Shown: piece by piece, positions 16,304 through 22,874 of the stretch
Layout of the letters: each line of letters starts with the position of its first letter
Position numbering within the stretch: the first letter of the stretch is position 1
Virus record (IMG/VR): IMGVR_UViG_3300044953_000111
Coordinates: 1 to 22,874 of that record
DNA: 22,874 nt
DNA from: a virus
Reading direction: 5' to 3' (one strand)
Position numbers and translations under genes: made by a program
Notes under the pieces: generated by a model
The model's database searches: none
Seen by the model: the letters and a program-made list of their open reading frames with translations, nothing else
What the model was told of the DNA's origin: nothing

Positions 16304-17733
16304 TACTCAAAGTATCCGTTAACTCTTACAGTACCCCTGAACACCTCTGTGGCAGTCGCAGTAGCAATAGGCATTTTTAAAAAGATGTGAACAATAGTTC
16401 CCGGCTCTGACACAAGCGGAGTCGTAAACGTAAAGTTTAGGTTCTCTGCCGCCGCTCCCACTGCTGCACCCACTGGAAACGTTTGAATCCCAAGCAATTG
16501 CCTTCTTGGGGCGCGCGCTGCAGCCGTTGCTGAGTCGGTTGTCGTCATGTTTACGTTGGTAGATCCAACCGCGACACCCCATTGCATCACTGTCGCCGTA
16601 GTCGCTACCGCTACAACCGTGTTGATCGTGCTAATGCTGATGTCTGTGATATAAAGCGACCGACCAGCGATCGCTGCCGTTCCAGCAGGGACCGTATAAC
16701 CAAATAGTGCGTAGTCCGTTTCCGCTCCACCCACTGCCAAAAAAGCAAACTGACCGCCGAGCGTGGTGTATCCCGCCGCCGTATTTGAAAGTGTCGCGTT
16801 CGTCGGGCCTGTAATATTAACCGAGTTCGCCGTCTGTCCAGCCGCTGCTCCAGGTGGGGCTGAAATACAATGGAAGCCGTTGCCGACCATCGCCGAACCC
16901 CAATCACGGGTGTTGTTGATGTCTCCGTTTGAAATGTTTACGGCGTTAATCTCTAAGCGCTGAGCCGAACCAACAGCCGCGCTGTTAAAAATCCGTGTGA
17001 GTATTGGAAGCGCATAACACTGGCTCAAAGCGGGAGCCGTGGTTGGACGGTCCGCTGCTGCGTAGAGAACGTCATCAACCCAAAACTCTACACGGTCGTT
17101 ATTCATGACGATAAGAAAATGATAGACCTGGTTTACAGTGATTGTTGGCAACGTCCCTGTTGCTGCGGTTTCCACACCGTTATAGTTAACGATTCCCTGA
17201 AGCACGCCTGAGCTATTGAGTTTGAAATAAACCCCGTCCGTCGGTGTCGTAGTTCCAGACGCTAGACCCAACCCAAGCTCAGCTACGTTGTTGGTCTGCG
17301 GAGCTGTTGAGAATCTAGCCCAAAACTCCACATAAAGCGGATAAGTTCCAAACATCGGAAACGTCTTATAGGTCTGAACCCGCGCTACAGCACCAGAGGC
17401 CACGGAGTTACCGGAGTTCATAACCATATATCCGCCGCTCAGAGCTACTGTCATGGTTGATGTAGTTCCAGCGTAAGTCGAAGTGTTGAAAGTCGTGTGT
17501 GTAAAGTTGTCTTGCCACATGAGCGAATCAACGCCGACGCGCAATCGGTAATCATCTGAGACGTCTAGCGCCCTAGAAAACCTTGCAAGTCCTGAGCTAC
17601 CGTCGTGAACCTCGCCAATCGCTGCGGAATACCCCGCTTGATCAATATCTGTCGGCGTATTCACCTTCAAATTGTTGTTGGCATCAACGCCAGCTAAATC
17701 AGCCGATGAACCTGATTTGATAATTACGCTCAT
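16303..17733 (-). CDS. Tail/adhesin-like protein with LamG (concanavalin-like) domain
   Basis: 476 residues, ATG 17731-17733. The N-terminus 'VIIKSGSSADLAGVDANNNL' is a short beta module frequent at the start of phage structural proteins. Residues about 75-245 read as a jelly-roll, with 'YPLYVEFWARFSTAPQTNNV', 'GVYFKLNSSGVLQGIVNYNG' and 'VYHFLIVMNNDRVEFWVDDV', the pattern of a LamG/concanavalin-like glucanase domain. The C-terminal 220 residues are Ala/Thr/Val-rich strands ending 'VFRGTVRVNGYF'. It is probably a virion surface protein that binds a carbohydrate. Together with the fibre-like gene just before it, it forms the adhesin part of the cassette between the two terminase halves. Confidence 0.72.
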   Translation of the reverse strand: MSVIIKSGSSADLAGVDANNNLKVNTPTDIDQAGYSAAIGEVHDGSSGLARFSRALDVSDDYRLRVGVDSLMWQDNFTHTTFNTSTYAGTTSTMTVALSGGYMVMNSGNSVASGAVARVQTYKTFPMFGTYPLYVEFWARFSTAPQTNNVAELGLGLASGTTTPTDGVYFKLNSSGVLQGIVNYNGVETAATGTLPTITVNQVYHFLIVMNNDRVEFWVDDVLYAAADRPTTAPALSQCYALPILTRIFNSAAVGSAQRLEINAVNISNGDINNTRDWGSAMVGNGFHCISAPPGAAAGQTANSVNITGPTNATLSNTAAGYTTLGGQFAFLAVGGAETDYALFGYTVPAGTAAIAGRSLYITDISISTINTVVAVATTATVMQWGVAVGSTNVNMTTTDSATAAARAPRRQLLGIQTFPVGAAVGAAAENLNFTFTTPLVSEPGTIVHIFLKMPIATATATEVFRGTVRVNGYFE

Positions 17734-17736
17734 TTA

Positions 17737-19851
17737 TTACACCCCAACGCAATGAATAACATATTGCCCAAAGCTACCATTTGGAGCCTTAGTTATAACG
17801 TCAAAACCGACACCTGCACTAATATTTGTAGCATAAGCGACTATTTCCTCAGCCGCATAATCATCCGGGTCATGGTCCGCTGTGGTTACCGCAAAAGGAG
17901 TACAGACAATCTTAGTAGACGCCCCGACCCACGCTGCCGCCACCGTAGTAGTAACTTGATCTGACTCACCGCCGCCAACCGAGCCAAAGTCTACAGTTAC
18001 AGAAACAGCGTTGCCACCAAAGCCCGAGGTTGACACATACGATGTAACGGTCGTGCTCGTAGACCCGACGACTTTAACACCATTGACCCATAGTTGGGCT
18101 TCCAGCGCTCCCGAGTCATAAACCCAATAGGTGTCGCCCTTAACGGTGTCTGACCCTTCAAAAATGATCTTTTTGTCGCTTGCTACCTGTATGTCGTCTT
18201 CAACGTTGATCGCCCAACCAGTAACAGTTGCACCACCTGAAAAAGACGGAAGCGGGTTCACCTTTAAGCCGTACAGTCTGTGAGTGCCACCGGTATGGGT
18301 AAGGCCGCCGTCCTGAATAATGGCCCGAAACCCATAATAGAGCCTTGTGCCCTGCGTGTTTGCCACTAGGGTTCCTGGCTGTGCCTGAATCCCGATCATC
18401 GTAACGGTGCCGGTTGGGTCTACCGTGTGGTTTGACGTAAATAGACTAGAAGCCGATGGCGAGGCTGGTGACCCAGAGTGCGTAGCAGTAAAGTTCAAAC
18501 ACCGCATTGCAGACGTTGATCCGGTATGAACCAGCGTCAATAACATCCCGGTTGACACTGTTGAGTCAGTGAGATTCGCTGAAATAATGCGCACGCTGGA
18601 TGGGGCATCCGTTCCGAGGCCCATTCTTGCTGCCTGAAGGTTTCTCGGCGTTGATCCATCACCGATATAAACAAACCCAGAGCCAGACTCCTGAGGGTTA
18701 ATAATTAAGTTCGTGCTGTACTGGATGGATGCCGCCTCTGCTGACCCAAAAAACAGTTTTCCTGCGTTGTTTAAATATAGTTTCTGCGTAGCCGTAGCGG
18801 TGCCACTTGTGGTTGTAAAAAACCGTATGCCTCCCGGCGTACTCGTGGCTGAATACACCCCGTCGGACTCAAACCGAATCAACGCCCCAGTTCTGTATGA
18901 GGACGTGCCGTCATATCCGCCCGCTCTAATCTGCCCCAGTATGGTCCCACTACCGCTAATACCTGTCGGACTCGAAAGGCTTGCCCCTTCGCTGCGCAGA
19001 AACTCTATTCGCGGAGCTACGCTGGTAGTGGCTGAGGCCATCGGCACAAACAAACCGCCGTTTGTGGCCCCCGTGTTTACGTCTGCGACCTGAGCGCGCG
19101 GGGTATTTGTTACCCCATTTAGCGAGTAAGTTGCCTCACCTTGACCGACGTTTGCGTTGGTCGCTTTAATGCCGGACGAGTCAACGTAAAAGTAGTTTGT
19201 TGTTTCGGCGTTGTCTCTAACCGCAAACAAGACGCCGGTGATTGGTGTAGCGGCATCGCGTATCCGAAGACCCTTATTCGTGTTGTCTACAGTAAAATAT
19301 TCTCCCGTGATAGACGAGGAGTCATAAACTACTTGCCAGTAAGGAAGTAGCGCCGATCCAATATCGTACCAGCTACAGTCGCCGGTTGATGGAAGACTTC
19401 GCAAAACAAACGGCCCTGGCGTTCCACCCGCTGGCCTGTCCTTGGGCATTTGATAAGACGTAGCGCCTGTATTGTGCTGAACAACTCCTGTGCCGTTACC
19501 GTCAATAATTAGGTTAGCGTTGCTTGTGGTCGGCGTGATTCGTCCGGTGGTATCGTCTATTTGGACGGCTGAGTTCTGAATTAATTTTCCGGTTGTTCCG
19601 TCAAATCTTACAATCGCGTTGTCGGTGCTAGACGCTGGGCCTACGACATCTCCAGCTACAGCTCCGTTCCATACTAGATCAATCGTATCCGTGGTCGAAT
19701 TTCCGGTGATAGTAATAGAACTATCTGAGCTGGTGAGAATAAGTGTATCGGTTGGTGAGTCAGCCGCTGGAGTTGTGCCGAGATCCGGCTGAATAAACGC
19801 AAAGCTGTTGACGTTACTTGCTGAAGGTCCGGTGATCCATAAACGCGGCAC
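17737..19851 (-). CDS. Tail-fibre-like structural protein
   Basis: 704 residues from GTG 19849-19851, immediately after the stop of the last tandem gene. The N-terminal region contains 'GDVVGPASSTDNAIVRFDGT' (about 67-86), a segment recurring in phage tail fibres, followed by strand-rich, Thr/Ser/Gly-rich repeats ('ASIQYSTNLIINPQESGSGF'), consistent with a trimeric fibre. The last 110 residues form a separate beta-sandwich containing 'TADHDPDDYAAEEIVAYATN' (from about 657) and ending 'GFDVITKAPNGSFGQYVIHC'; this looks like the C-terminal module of many phage structural proteins. No intramolecular chaperone or lyase motif is visible. Probably a receptor-binding fibre, inferred from composition and motifs. 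Confidence 0.75.
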   Translation of the reverse strand: MPRLWITGPSASNVNSFAFIQPDLGTTPAADSPTDTLILTSSDSSITITGNSTTDTIDLVWNGAVAGDVVGPASSTDNAIVRFDGTTGKLIQNSAVQIDDTTGRITPTTSNANLIIDGNGTGVVQHNTGATSYQMPKDRPAGGTPGPFVLRSLPSTGDCSWYDIGSALLPYWQVVYDSSSITGEYFTVDNTNKGLRIRDAATPITGVLFAVRDNAETTNYFYVDSSGIKATNANVGQGEATYSLNGVTNTPRAQVADVNTGATNGGLFVPMASATTSVAPRIEFLRSEGASLSSPTGISGSGTILGQIRAGGYDGTSSYRTGALIRFESDGVYSATSTPGGIRFFTTTSGTATATQKLYLNNAGKLFFGSAEAASIQYSTNLIINPQESGSGFVYIGDGSTPRNLQAARMGLGTDAPSSVRIISANLTDSTVSTGMLLTLVHTGSTSAMRCLNFTATHSGSPASPSASSLFTSNHTVDPTGTVTMIGIQAQPGTLVANTQGTRLYYGFRAIIQDGGLTHTGGTHRLYGLKVNPLPSFSGGATVTGWAINVEDDIQVASDKKIIFEGSDTVKGDTYWVYDSGALEAQLWVNGVKVVGSTSTTVTSYVSTSGFGGNAVSVTVDFGSVGGGESDQVTTTVAAAWVGASTKIVCTPFAVTTADHDPDDYAAEEIVAYATNISAGVGFDVITKAPNGSFGQYVIHCVGV

Positions 19852-20145
19852 TTAGGTACCTGCCGATCTACCTCTTAGCGCCATGACGGTTGCCGTTGAG
19901 CCAGTCGCTGCGAAGTAAACAGTTGTAGAGTTATCAATCTGCACAGCCTCACTCGTACCGTAAAGATACCCAAGCCCCCAGGGAATAGGTGTTGATCCTG
20001 TTACTATCTCCAAGGAACCACCTGAAAAGTACTTGAACACAGAGGCATTGAGACCAGCCACCACAGTGACGCCAATAATAGTAGACAAGCCAACGCTAAA
20101 GCGAAATCCTTCCAGTCCATGAATGTCTCGCCGGTCTTGACTCAT
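19852..20145 (-). CDS. Small tandem paralogue C (beta-rich structural protein)
   Basis: 97 residues, ATG 20143-20145 overlapping the previous stop as ATGA. It is the third and most divergent of three consecutive genes with the same pattern: (K/R)Y..G.(S/T)LE near the middle ('FKYFSGGSLEIVTG'), a G(Y/F) turn, and Y..ATG.T near the end ('VYFAATGSTATVMALRG'). No enzyme motif or membrane segment. It lies immediately before the fibre-like gene, so the set could form a fibre base or a virion surface protein. Function unknown. Confidence 0.7.
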   Translation of the reverse strand: MSQDRRDIHGLEGFRFSVGLSTIIGVTVVAGLNASVFKYFSGGSLEIVTGSTPIPWGLGYLYGTSEAVQIDNSTTVYFAATGSTATVMALRGRSAGT

Positions 20146-20453
20146 CCACCACTTCCAGGGTTTCCTTCAGAAAACACGCGCAAAAAAGACCATGTGCAAG
20201 TCGTTGTTCCGGTCGCTGTATAGTAAAGGTCTCCGATGATTGGAATTGGGGTGTAGTGAACAGCCCCACCCATCACGAATCCATTACCTGGGGTAAGACT
20301 CGGGCCACCAAACTCAAGAGAGCATCCAGCGATGTATCGCACGAGAAATCCCATCTGTCCGGCCACACACTGAACCACTCCGCTCGCGCCACCGGCGGTA
20401 ACTAGCACCGAGCCGTTAAACGCTCCAACCTTATCAAGCCAATTGAGATACAT
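20142..20453 (-). CDS. Small tandem paralogue B (beta-rich structural protein)
   Basis: 103 residues; ATG 20451-20453 overlaps the stop of paralogue A by one base (TAATG). The middle is 'FLVRYIAGCSLEFGGPSLTP' and the end 'LYYTATGTTTCTWSFLR', aligning by eye with its two neighbours. It ends 'GNPGSGG', like the 'NPGSLG' end of paralogue A, so these two are closer to each other than to C. Strand-rich, no signal peptide. Unknown function. Confidence 0.72.
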   Translation of the reverse strand: MYLNWLDKVGAFNGSVLVTAGGASGVVQCVAGQMGFLVRYIAGCSLEFGGPSLTPGNGFVMGGAVHYTPIPIIGDLYYTATGTTTCTWSFLRVFSEGNPGSGG

Positions 20454-20761
20454 TAGCCTAAGCTCCCTGGATTCTGTGGTCCTACCAATCTAAATCCGGT
20501 AACTGTGCTAGTTGCTCCTGTTGCGATCATGTAAACATCACCAGTGCATGGGAAAAACACCGGGTAAGCGTTGGTGTTTGCACTTAAAATATACCCCGCC
20601 CCAGAAGTGAGTGATGCCCCTCCGACCTCAAGGGTTGATCCAGCTAGGTATCGGAACATGATTCCGATTTGTCCTGGGAGTGCTGTGAATCGCTGAGCAC
20701 CGCCGGTTTGAACGGATGTAGTAAACGCCGAGATTGTTTGTCCTAGTAACTCACGAGCCAT
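20453..20761 (-). CDS. Small tandem paralogue A (beta-rich structural protein)
   Basis: 102 residues, taking ATG 20759-20761 (MARELLGQTISAFTTSV) as the start; the longer open frame to 20923 would lie inside the methyltransferase gene. It overlaps that gene's stop by 11 bp. Key segments are 'FRYLAGSTLEVGGASLTSGA' and 'VYMIATGATSTVTGFRLVG'. These match paralogues B and C in order and spacing. No catalytic motif. It opens the run of three related genes ahead of the fibre-like gene. Confidence 0.72.
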   Translation of the reverse strand: MARELLGQTISAFTTSVQTGGAQRFTALPGQIGIMFRYLAGSTLEVGGASLTSGAGYILSANTNAYPVFFPCTGDVYMIATGATSTVTGFRLVGPQNPGSLG

Positions 20762-21569
20762 TTGTTTTGAACCCCACTTGTGAGCCGTTAGGTAGCTCAC
20801 CCCGCATATGTTGAATAAAGTTATCGTACCAACGCCAATCGTACTCCGGAAAGAGGTTTCTAACAACGCCTTGAAACTCATGAGGCGTATACATCCGGAG
20901 GTGCCCTCCGCCCCCTGCCTCACCCTTCCATCCCCTTGGTGGCTCGCCGTTGTGCGGCGTGTATTTTGGTGTGCTGACGTGAATGATTTTAGGTTTAACG
21001 TCTAGCTTAACTAGGTTTTGCCGGATCTCGTCTACGTTCCAGAGGTGTTCAATAATTTCGCAAGAGATATACATGATCGGGTTTGAATCAAACGCTTCAA
21101 CCATCATGTCACCAAGGATGTCTTTAGCTTTAGCTCTAGCTGTATCGTGAACACCAAGGGCTTTGTACTTAAACTGACATTTGTTTTCTTTAAGGCCAAT
21201 AGGGAGCCAATACTCGCCCGGTCCGAACTCTAAGAGGTTAGGTGTAATTCCTTGAGAATTAAACTTTTGAACGTCCGCAAGGATGAGCTTTGCTCGTAGG
21301 TTATGAAACATCCAGACGGACTTAGAGACCGAGACGTCTTGGTCTAATGGGTTTGTTGAGTAATCCTCTAAATTTTGAGCATATTGGAGAACTTTATCCC
21401 GAGCTGCGATGATGGCTGGTGGTGGGTTGTCTCGGTAATAGGCGGGCAACATTTCGCCGAGGATCTTCATAGCACGTTCTATTTCGTCGGCTCTAACGAG
21501 GCAGTCAGCTACGTCTAGGTATGATTTTTCCCATTCGGGCCAGTTCTTTAGTTCGCCGTCATTTAGCAT
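20751..21569 (-). CDS. Class I SAM-dependent methyltransferase
   Basis: 272 residues; ATG 21567-21569 lies three bases after the terminase ATPase-half stop and has TAGGAG about 9 nt upstream. Residues 1-70 are helical. The Rossmann-like part starts at about 110, with motif I as 'NLLEFGPGEYWLPIG' (E114-F-G-P-G). 'MYISCEIIEHLWNVDE' (about 166-181) matches the motif with EVIEHL in methyltransferases of the 11/23 type. 'GGGGHLRMYTPHEF' (219-232) is the loop often seen in enzymes that methylate sugars or small molecules. The substrate is unknown. As the first gene of the cassette, and with a glycosyltransferase elsewhere in the operon, it may modify a glycan on the virion (inference). It lacks the DPPY/NPPY motif of adenine-specific DNA methylases. 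Confidence 0.8.
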   Translation of the reverse strand: MLNDGELKNWPEWEKSYLDVADCLVRADEIERAMKILGEMLPAYYRDNPPPAIIAARDKVLQYAQNLEDYSTNPLDQDVSVSKSVWMFHNLRAKLILADVQKFNSQGITPNLLEFGPGEYWLPIGLKENKCQFKYKALGVHDTARAKAKDILGDMMVEAFDSNPIMYISCEIIEHLWNVDEIRQNLVKLDVKPKIIHVSTPKYTPHNGEPPRGWKGEAGGGGHLRMYTPHEFQGVVRNLFPEYDWRWYDNFIQHMRGELPNGSQVGFKTNGS

Positions 21570-21572
21570 TGG

Positions 21573-22403
21573 TTAGTCTCCTACTGTTTTACCTGAGTAT
21601 TTCCAGAGTTCGCCTTGATCTATTTCAAGCTCATGCTGGCTTACCATCCCGATCACGTCGTCTGCGCTATAGCGGGTACCGACAAGGACCAGGATTCCGT
21701 CAGGTTCTAAAATGGATAGCGCCATTCGGTAGTGATTCCAAACCTTTTCTCTTTGGTCCTGATTGGCTGAGTTTTTGTCCGAGTTCAAATCGTCATGGAC
21801 ATAGCAATCATAGTGCTGCCCGACGCGGGCCGTTGAAATGGCTGACGCGCTTAGACTAGGCTCTTTTAACTTTTTTGTCCTAGTTGAGAGGGTAAGTTCT
21901 GATTGAGTCCAGTTGTCTGATCCTATTCGGTCACCGAAGATGAGGCGGAACTTCTCTGACTCATAGTGTGATTTTATCTGAGAAATAAACTTCTTAGAAT
22001 TTGAGTAGACCTCAGAGTTGATACAGATTCTCAGGTTGGGGTTATGCTCTAGGAGCCACATAGGGTAACTTATACAAGCGATTGAGCTTTTGAAGGTCCC
22101 CCTAGGCATGACGATGAGTTTTCGCTTTGTAGGGGCTTCCAAGGCCCTAATCATGCGGCCGTGAGCGTGAGGCACGACATCCCGATAATCTAAGACGTAT
22201 TTCGCAAAGCGGTATAGCGATTCTTTATAGTGCTCTGAGGCAAAGCTTTTGACGGCCTGATACTCAAGTTTTGCTGCGCTCTTTAGTGAGGATCGATAGG
22301 ATCTCCTTAATATCTCCTCGGAGTTCCCTGTTTTCTTCTTTGAGTTCTCGGATGACTGACTCAAAGGCGGCGTTTGTGACGTAGGTTTCTCTGGTTCTAT
22401 CAA
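21573..22403 (-). CDS. Terminase large subunit, ATPase half (separate gene)
   Basis: Up to 276 residues, counted from TTG 22401-22403. It holds the complete packaging ATPase: an adenine-site region 'YRFAKYVLDYRDVVPHAHGR', Walker A-like 'MPRGTFKSS' (99-107, an F in place of the usual loop Gly but with R101 and K105), Walker B 'YDCYVHDDLN' (D204, D205), and the coupling motif 'VGTRYSADDV' (GTR at 242-244). It then ends at 'ELWKYSGKTVGD', where intact terminases continue into the linker and nuclease; those parts are at 14423-15226. The start is uncertain: the TTG has no ribosome site and lies deep inside the 86-residue gene, and no ATG or GTG occurs before the adenine-site region. The motor ATPase should still dock on the portal. 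Confidence 0.88.
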   Translation of the reverse strand: MIEPEKPTSQTPPLSQSSENSKKKTGNSEEILRRSYRSSLKSAAKLEYQAVKSFASEHYKESLYRFAKYVLDYRDVVPHAHGRMIRALEAPTKRKLIVMPRGTFKSSIACISYPMWLLEHNPNLRICINSEVYSNSKKFISQIKSHYESEKFRLIFGDRIGSDNWTQSELTLSTRTKKLKEPSLSASAISTARVGQHYDCYVHDDLNSDKNSANQDQREKVWNHYRMALSILEPDGILVLVGTRYSADDVIGMVSQHELEIDQGELWKYSGKTVGD

Positions 22404-22524
22404 GGGTAGCGTCTAGTTGGTCAACTTGCTTTTCTAACCTGGTTACTTTTGTTTGTACGGCTCCGAATGTCACGGCGAAAGTTAATATAGCGGCTATGAT
22501 TTCTCTAATCAGATCGTCCGTCAT
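22264..22524 (-). CDS. Small membrane/coiled-coil protein between terminase genes
   Basis: 86 residues, ATG 22522-22524, with AAGGA about 8 nt upstream. Residues 8-25 are one hydrophobic segment (EIIAAILTFAVTFGAVQ), followed by a long charged helix with hydrophobic heptad positions ('VTRLEKQVDQLDATLDRTRE', then 'FESVIRELKEENRELRGDIK'). This gives an N-terminal membrane anchor plus coiled coil. It overlaps the terminase small subunit by 20 bp and the ATPase-half frame by up to 140 bp. Such proteins near lysis genes can be holin or spanin partners, but here the neighbours are packaging genes, so the role is open. Confidence 0.68.
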   Translation of the reverse strand: MTDDLIREIIAAILTFAVTFGAVQTKVTRLEKQVDQLDATLDRTRETYVTNAAFESVIRELKEENRELRGDIKEILSILTKERSKT

Positions 22525-22874
22525 CTAGGTCATCCTTGAGCGACTGTTTGAGGTCCTGCTTGATAGCTTCAATAGCCTTCTCCTCATCATCGCTTAGGGT
22601 GACCTTTTGTTCAACTTTGTCCCATTGATCTAGCCAGTGTTTCCCGAGCCAGATAAGCATTGCGGGGTTTCCTTTTGAAGCAGCAGCAAATTGTAGTCGT
22701 CTTAACGAGACCTTGCCAGTTGACCGCTTTTGTCTGCTGTACTCCGCGAAATTCATCCCGGTGCGTCGTTTGCACTCACTCTCTATGGTATCAACGGAGA
22801 CGCTAGCGAGATCGGCGCATTCAACTTCTGTGGCATGAACGAACAGAGCGCCTTCAATTTTTGTCCAGAGTGTA
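22505..22874 (-). CDS. Terminase small subunit, C-terminal part (runs off right edge)
   Basis: The frame stays open upstream of ATG 22756 to the right edge. Hand translation adds a helix-turn-helix segment: 'GALFVHATEVECADLASVSV', then 'DTIESECKRRTGMNFAEYSR'. It continues 'QKRSTGKVSLRRLQFAAASK' and 'GNPAMLIWLGKHWLDQWDK', then an acidic C-terminal tail. A DNA-binding HTH followed by '(K/R)..LR..QF..A.KGN.AM.IWLGK..L.Q.DK' is a characteristic small-terminase pattern. It would recognise the packaging site and recruit the motor. The N-terminus is missing from this window. The next gene's start lies within its last codons. Confidence 0.85.
   Translation of the reverse strand, partial: TLWTKIEGALFVHATEVECADLASVSVDTIESECKRRTGMNFAEYSRQKRSTGKVSLRRLQFAAASKGNPAMLIWLGKHWLDQWDKVEQKVTLSDDEEKAIEAIKQDLKQSLKDDLDDGRSD

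Noticed and set aside
18713-19093. Plus-strand open frame of 126 codons opposite the tail-fibre-like gene
   Set aside because: It lies wholly antisense to a well-supported gene, has no ribosome site or family pattern, and open antisense frames are common opposite Thr/Ser/Gly-rich fibre genes.
20762-20923. Longer start for the first tandem paralogue (156 codons from 20923)
   Set aside because: The extension lies inside the methyltransferase C-terminus and shows no similarity to the starts of the other two paralogues, while ATG 20761 gives a product of matching length.
22260-22300. Programmed frameshift joining the 86-residue membrane protein to the terminase ATPase frame
   Set aside because: The required shift is +1 near ACT-TGA, and there is no classic slippery codon (such as CTT-TGA) there. 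Kept only as a minor alternative in the start-site finding.
14423-22403. Split intein or group I/II intron as the cause of the divided terminase
   Set aside because: The ATPase half stops 13 residues after ELEIDQ and the nuclease half starts directly in the linker, leaving no room for intein fragments. No homing endonuclease, reverse transcriptase or maturase lies between, and 6.3 kb of translated structural genes is not an intron.
1-22874. Terminal repeats, attachment site or origin of replication
   Set aside because: No integrase or replication gene is present and I found no long direct repeat by eye; a self-comparison of the complete genome would be needed to see terminal repeats.

Overview
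The window is a stretch of tailed-bacteriophage (Caudoviricetes) genome. Every credible gene lies on the minus strand, so transcription runs from the right edge to the left edge. Genes are packed head to tail with 1-20 bp overlaps or a few bases between them. The only visible gaps are about 90 bp (4235-4325) and about 56 bp (8548-8603), and each holds a hairpin. There is no stretch over 300 bases without a gene. I see no tRNA, rRNA, CRISPR array, integrase, repressor or insertion sequence. A large portal, scaffold, HK97-type capsid, gp4-like adaptor and the start of a tail protein, with no tape measure, tail tube or sheath gene in view, suggest a short-tailed (podovirus-like) virion. The host cannot be read from the sequence.

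Layout in the order of transcription. (1) Packaging: the C-terminal part of a terminase small subunit at the right edge, a small membrane/coiled-coil protein, and the ATPase half only of the terminase large subunit (to 21573). (2) A cassette of about 6.3 kb: a SAM methyltransferase, three tandem paralogous genes of about 100 codons, a 704-residue tail-fibre-like protein, a 476-residue lectin-fold-like protein and four small proteins, one with a membrane anchor. (3) The nuclease half of the terminase large subunit (14423-15226), two small genes, the portal, a Met/Glu/Lys-rich small protein, the scaffold and the major capsid protein. (4) Head and tail accessory genes: a small completion-type protein, a decoration-like protein, a 1001-residue adhesin ending in a kelch-like propeller, a helical protein, a protein with an internal duplication, a small beta-rich protein, a GT2-TPR-GT-B glycosyltransferase, a tiny hypothetical protein, the head-tail adaptor, and a tail protein running off the left edge.

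The most unusual feature is the terminase large subunit. Its ATPase domain (Walker A-like, Walker B and GTR motifs) and its RNase H-fold nuclease domain (D, E, DD..D) are separate genes about 6.3 kb apart, with the adhesin-type cassette between them. Each half keeps its expected motifs and ends near the normal interdomain linker, and both junctions have tidy translational signals. A functional two-polypeptide packaging motor is therefore a reasonable hypothesis. Secondary points are the carbohydrate- and methyl-transfer enzymes inside a structural operon (possible virion modification), the triplicated small genes, and a branched RNA hairpin ahead of a U-tract at about 4.25 kb.
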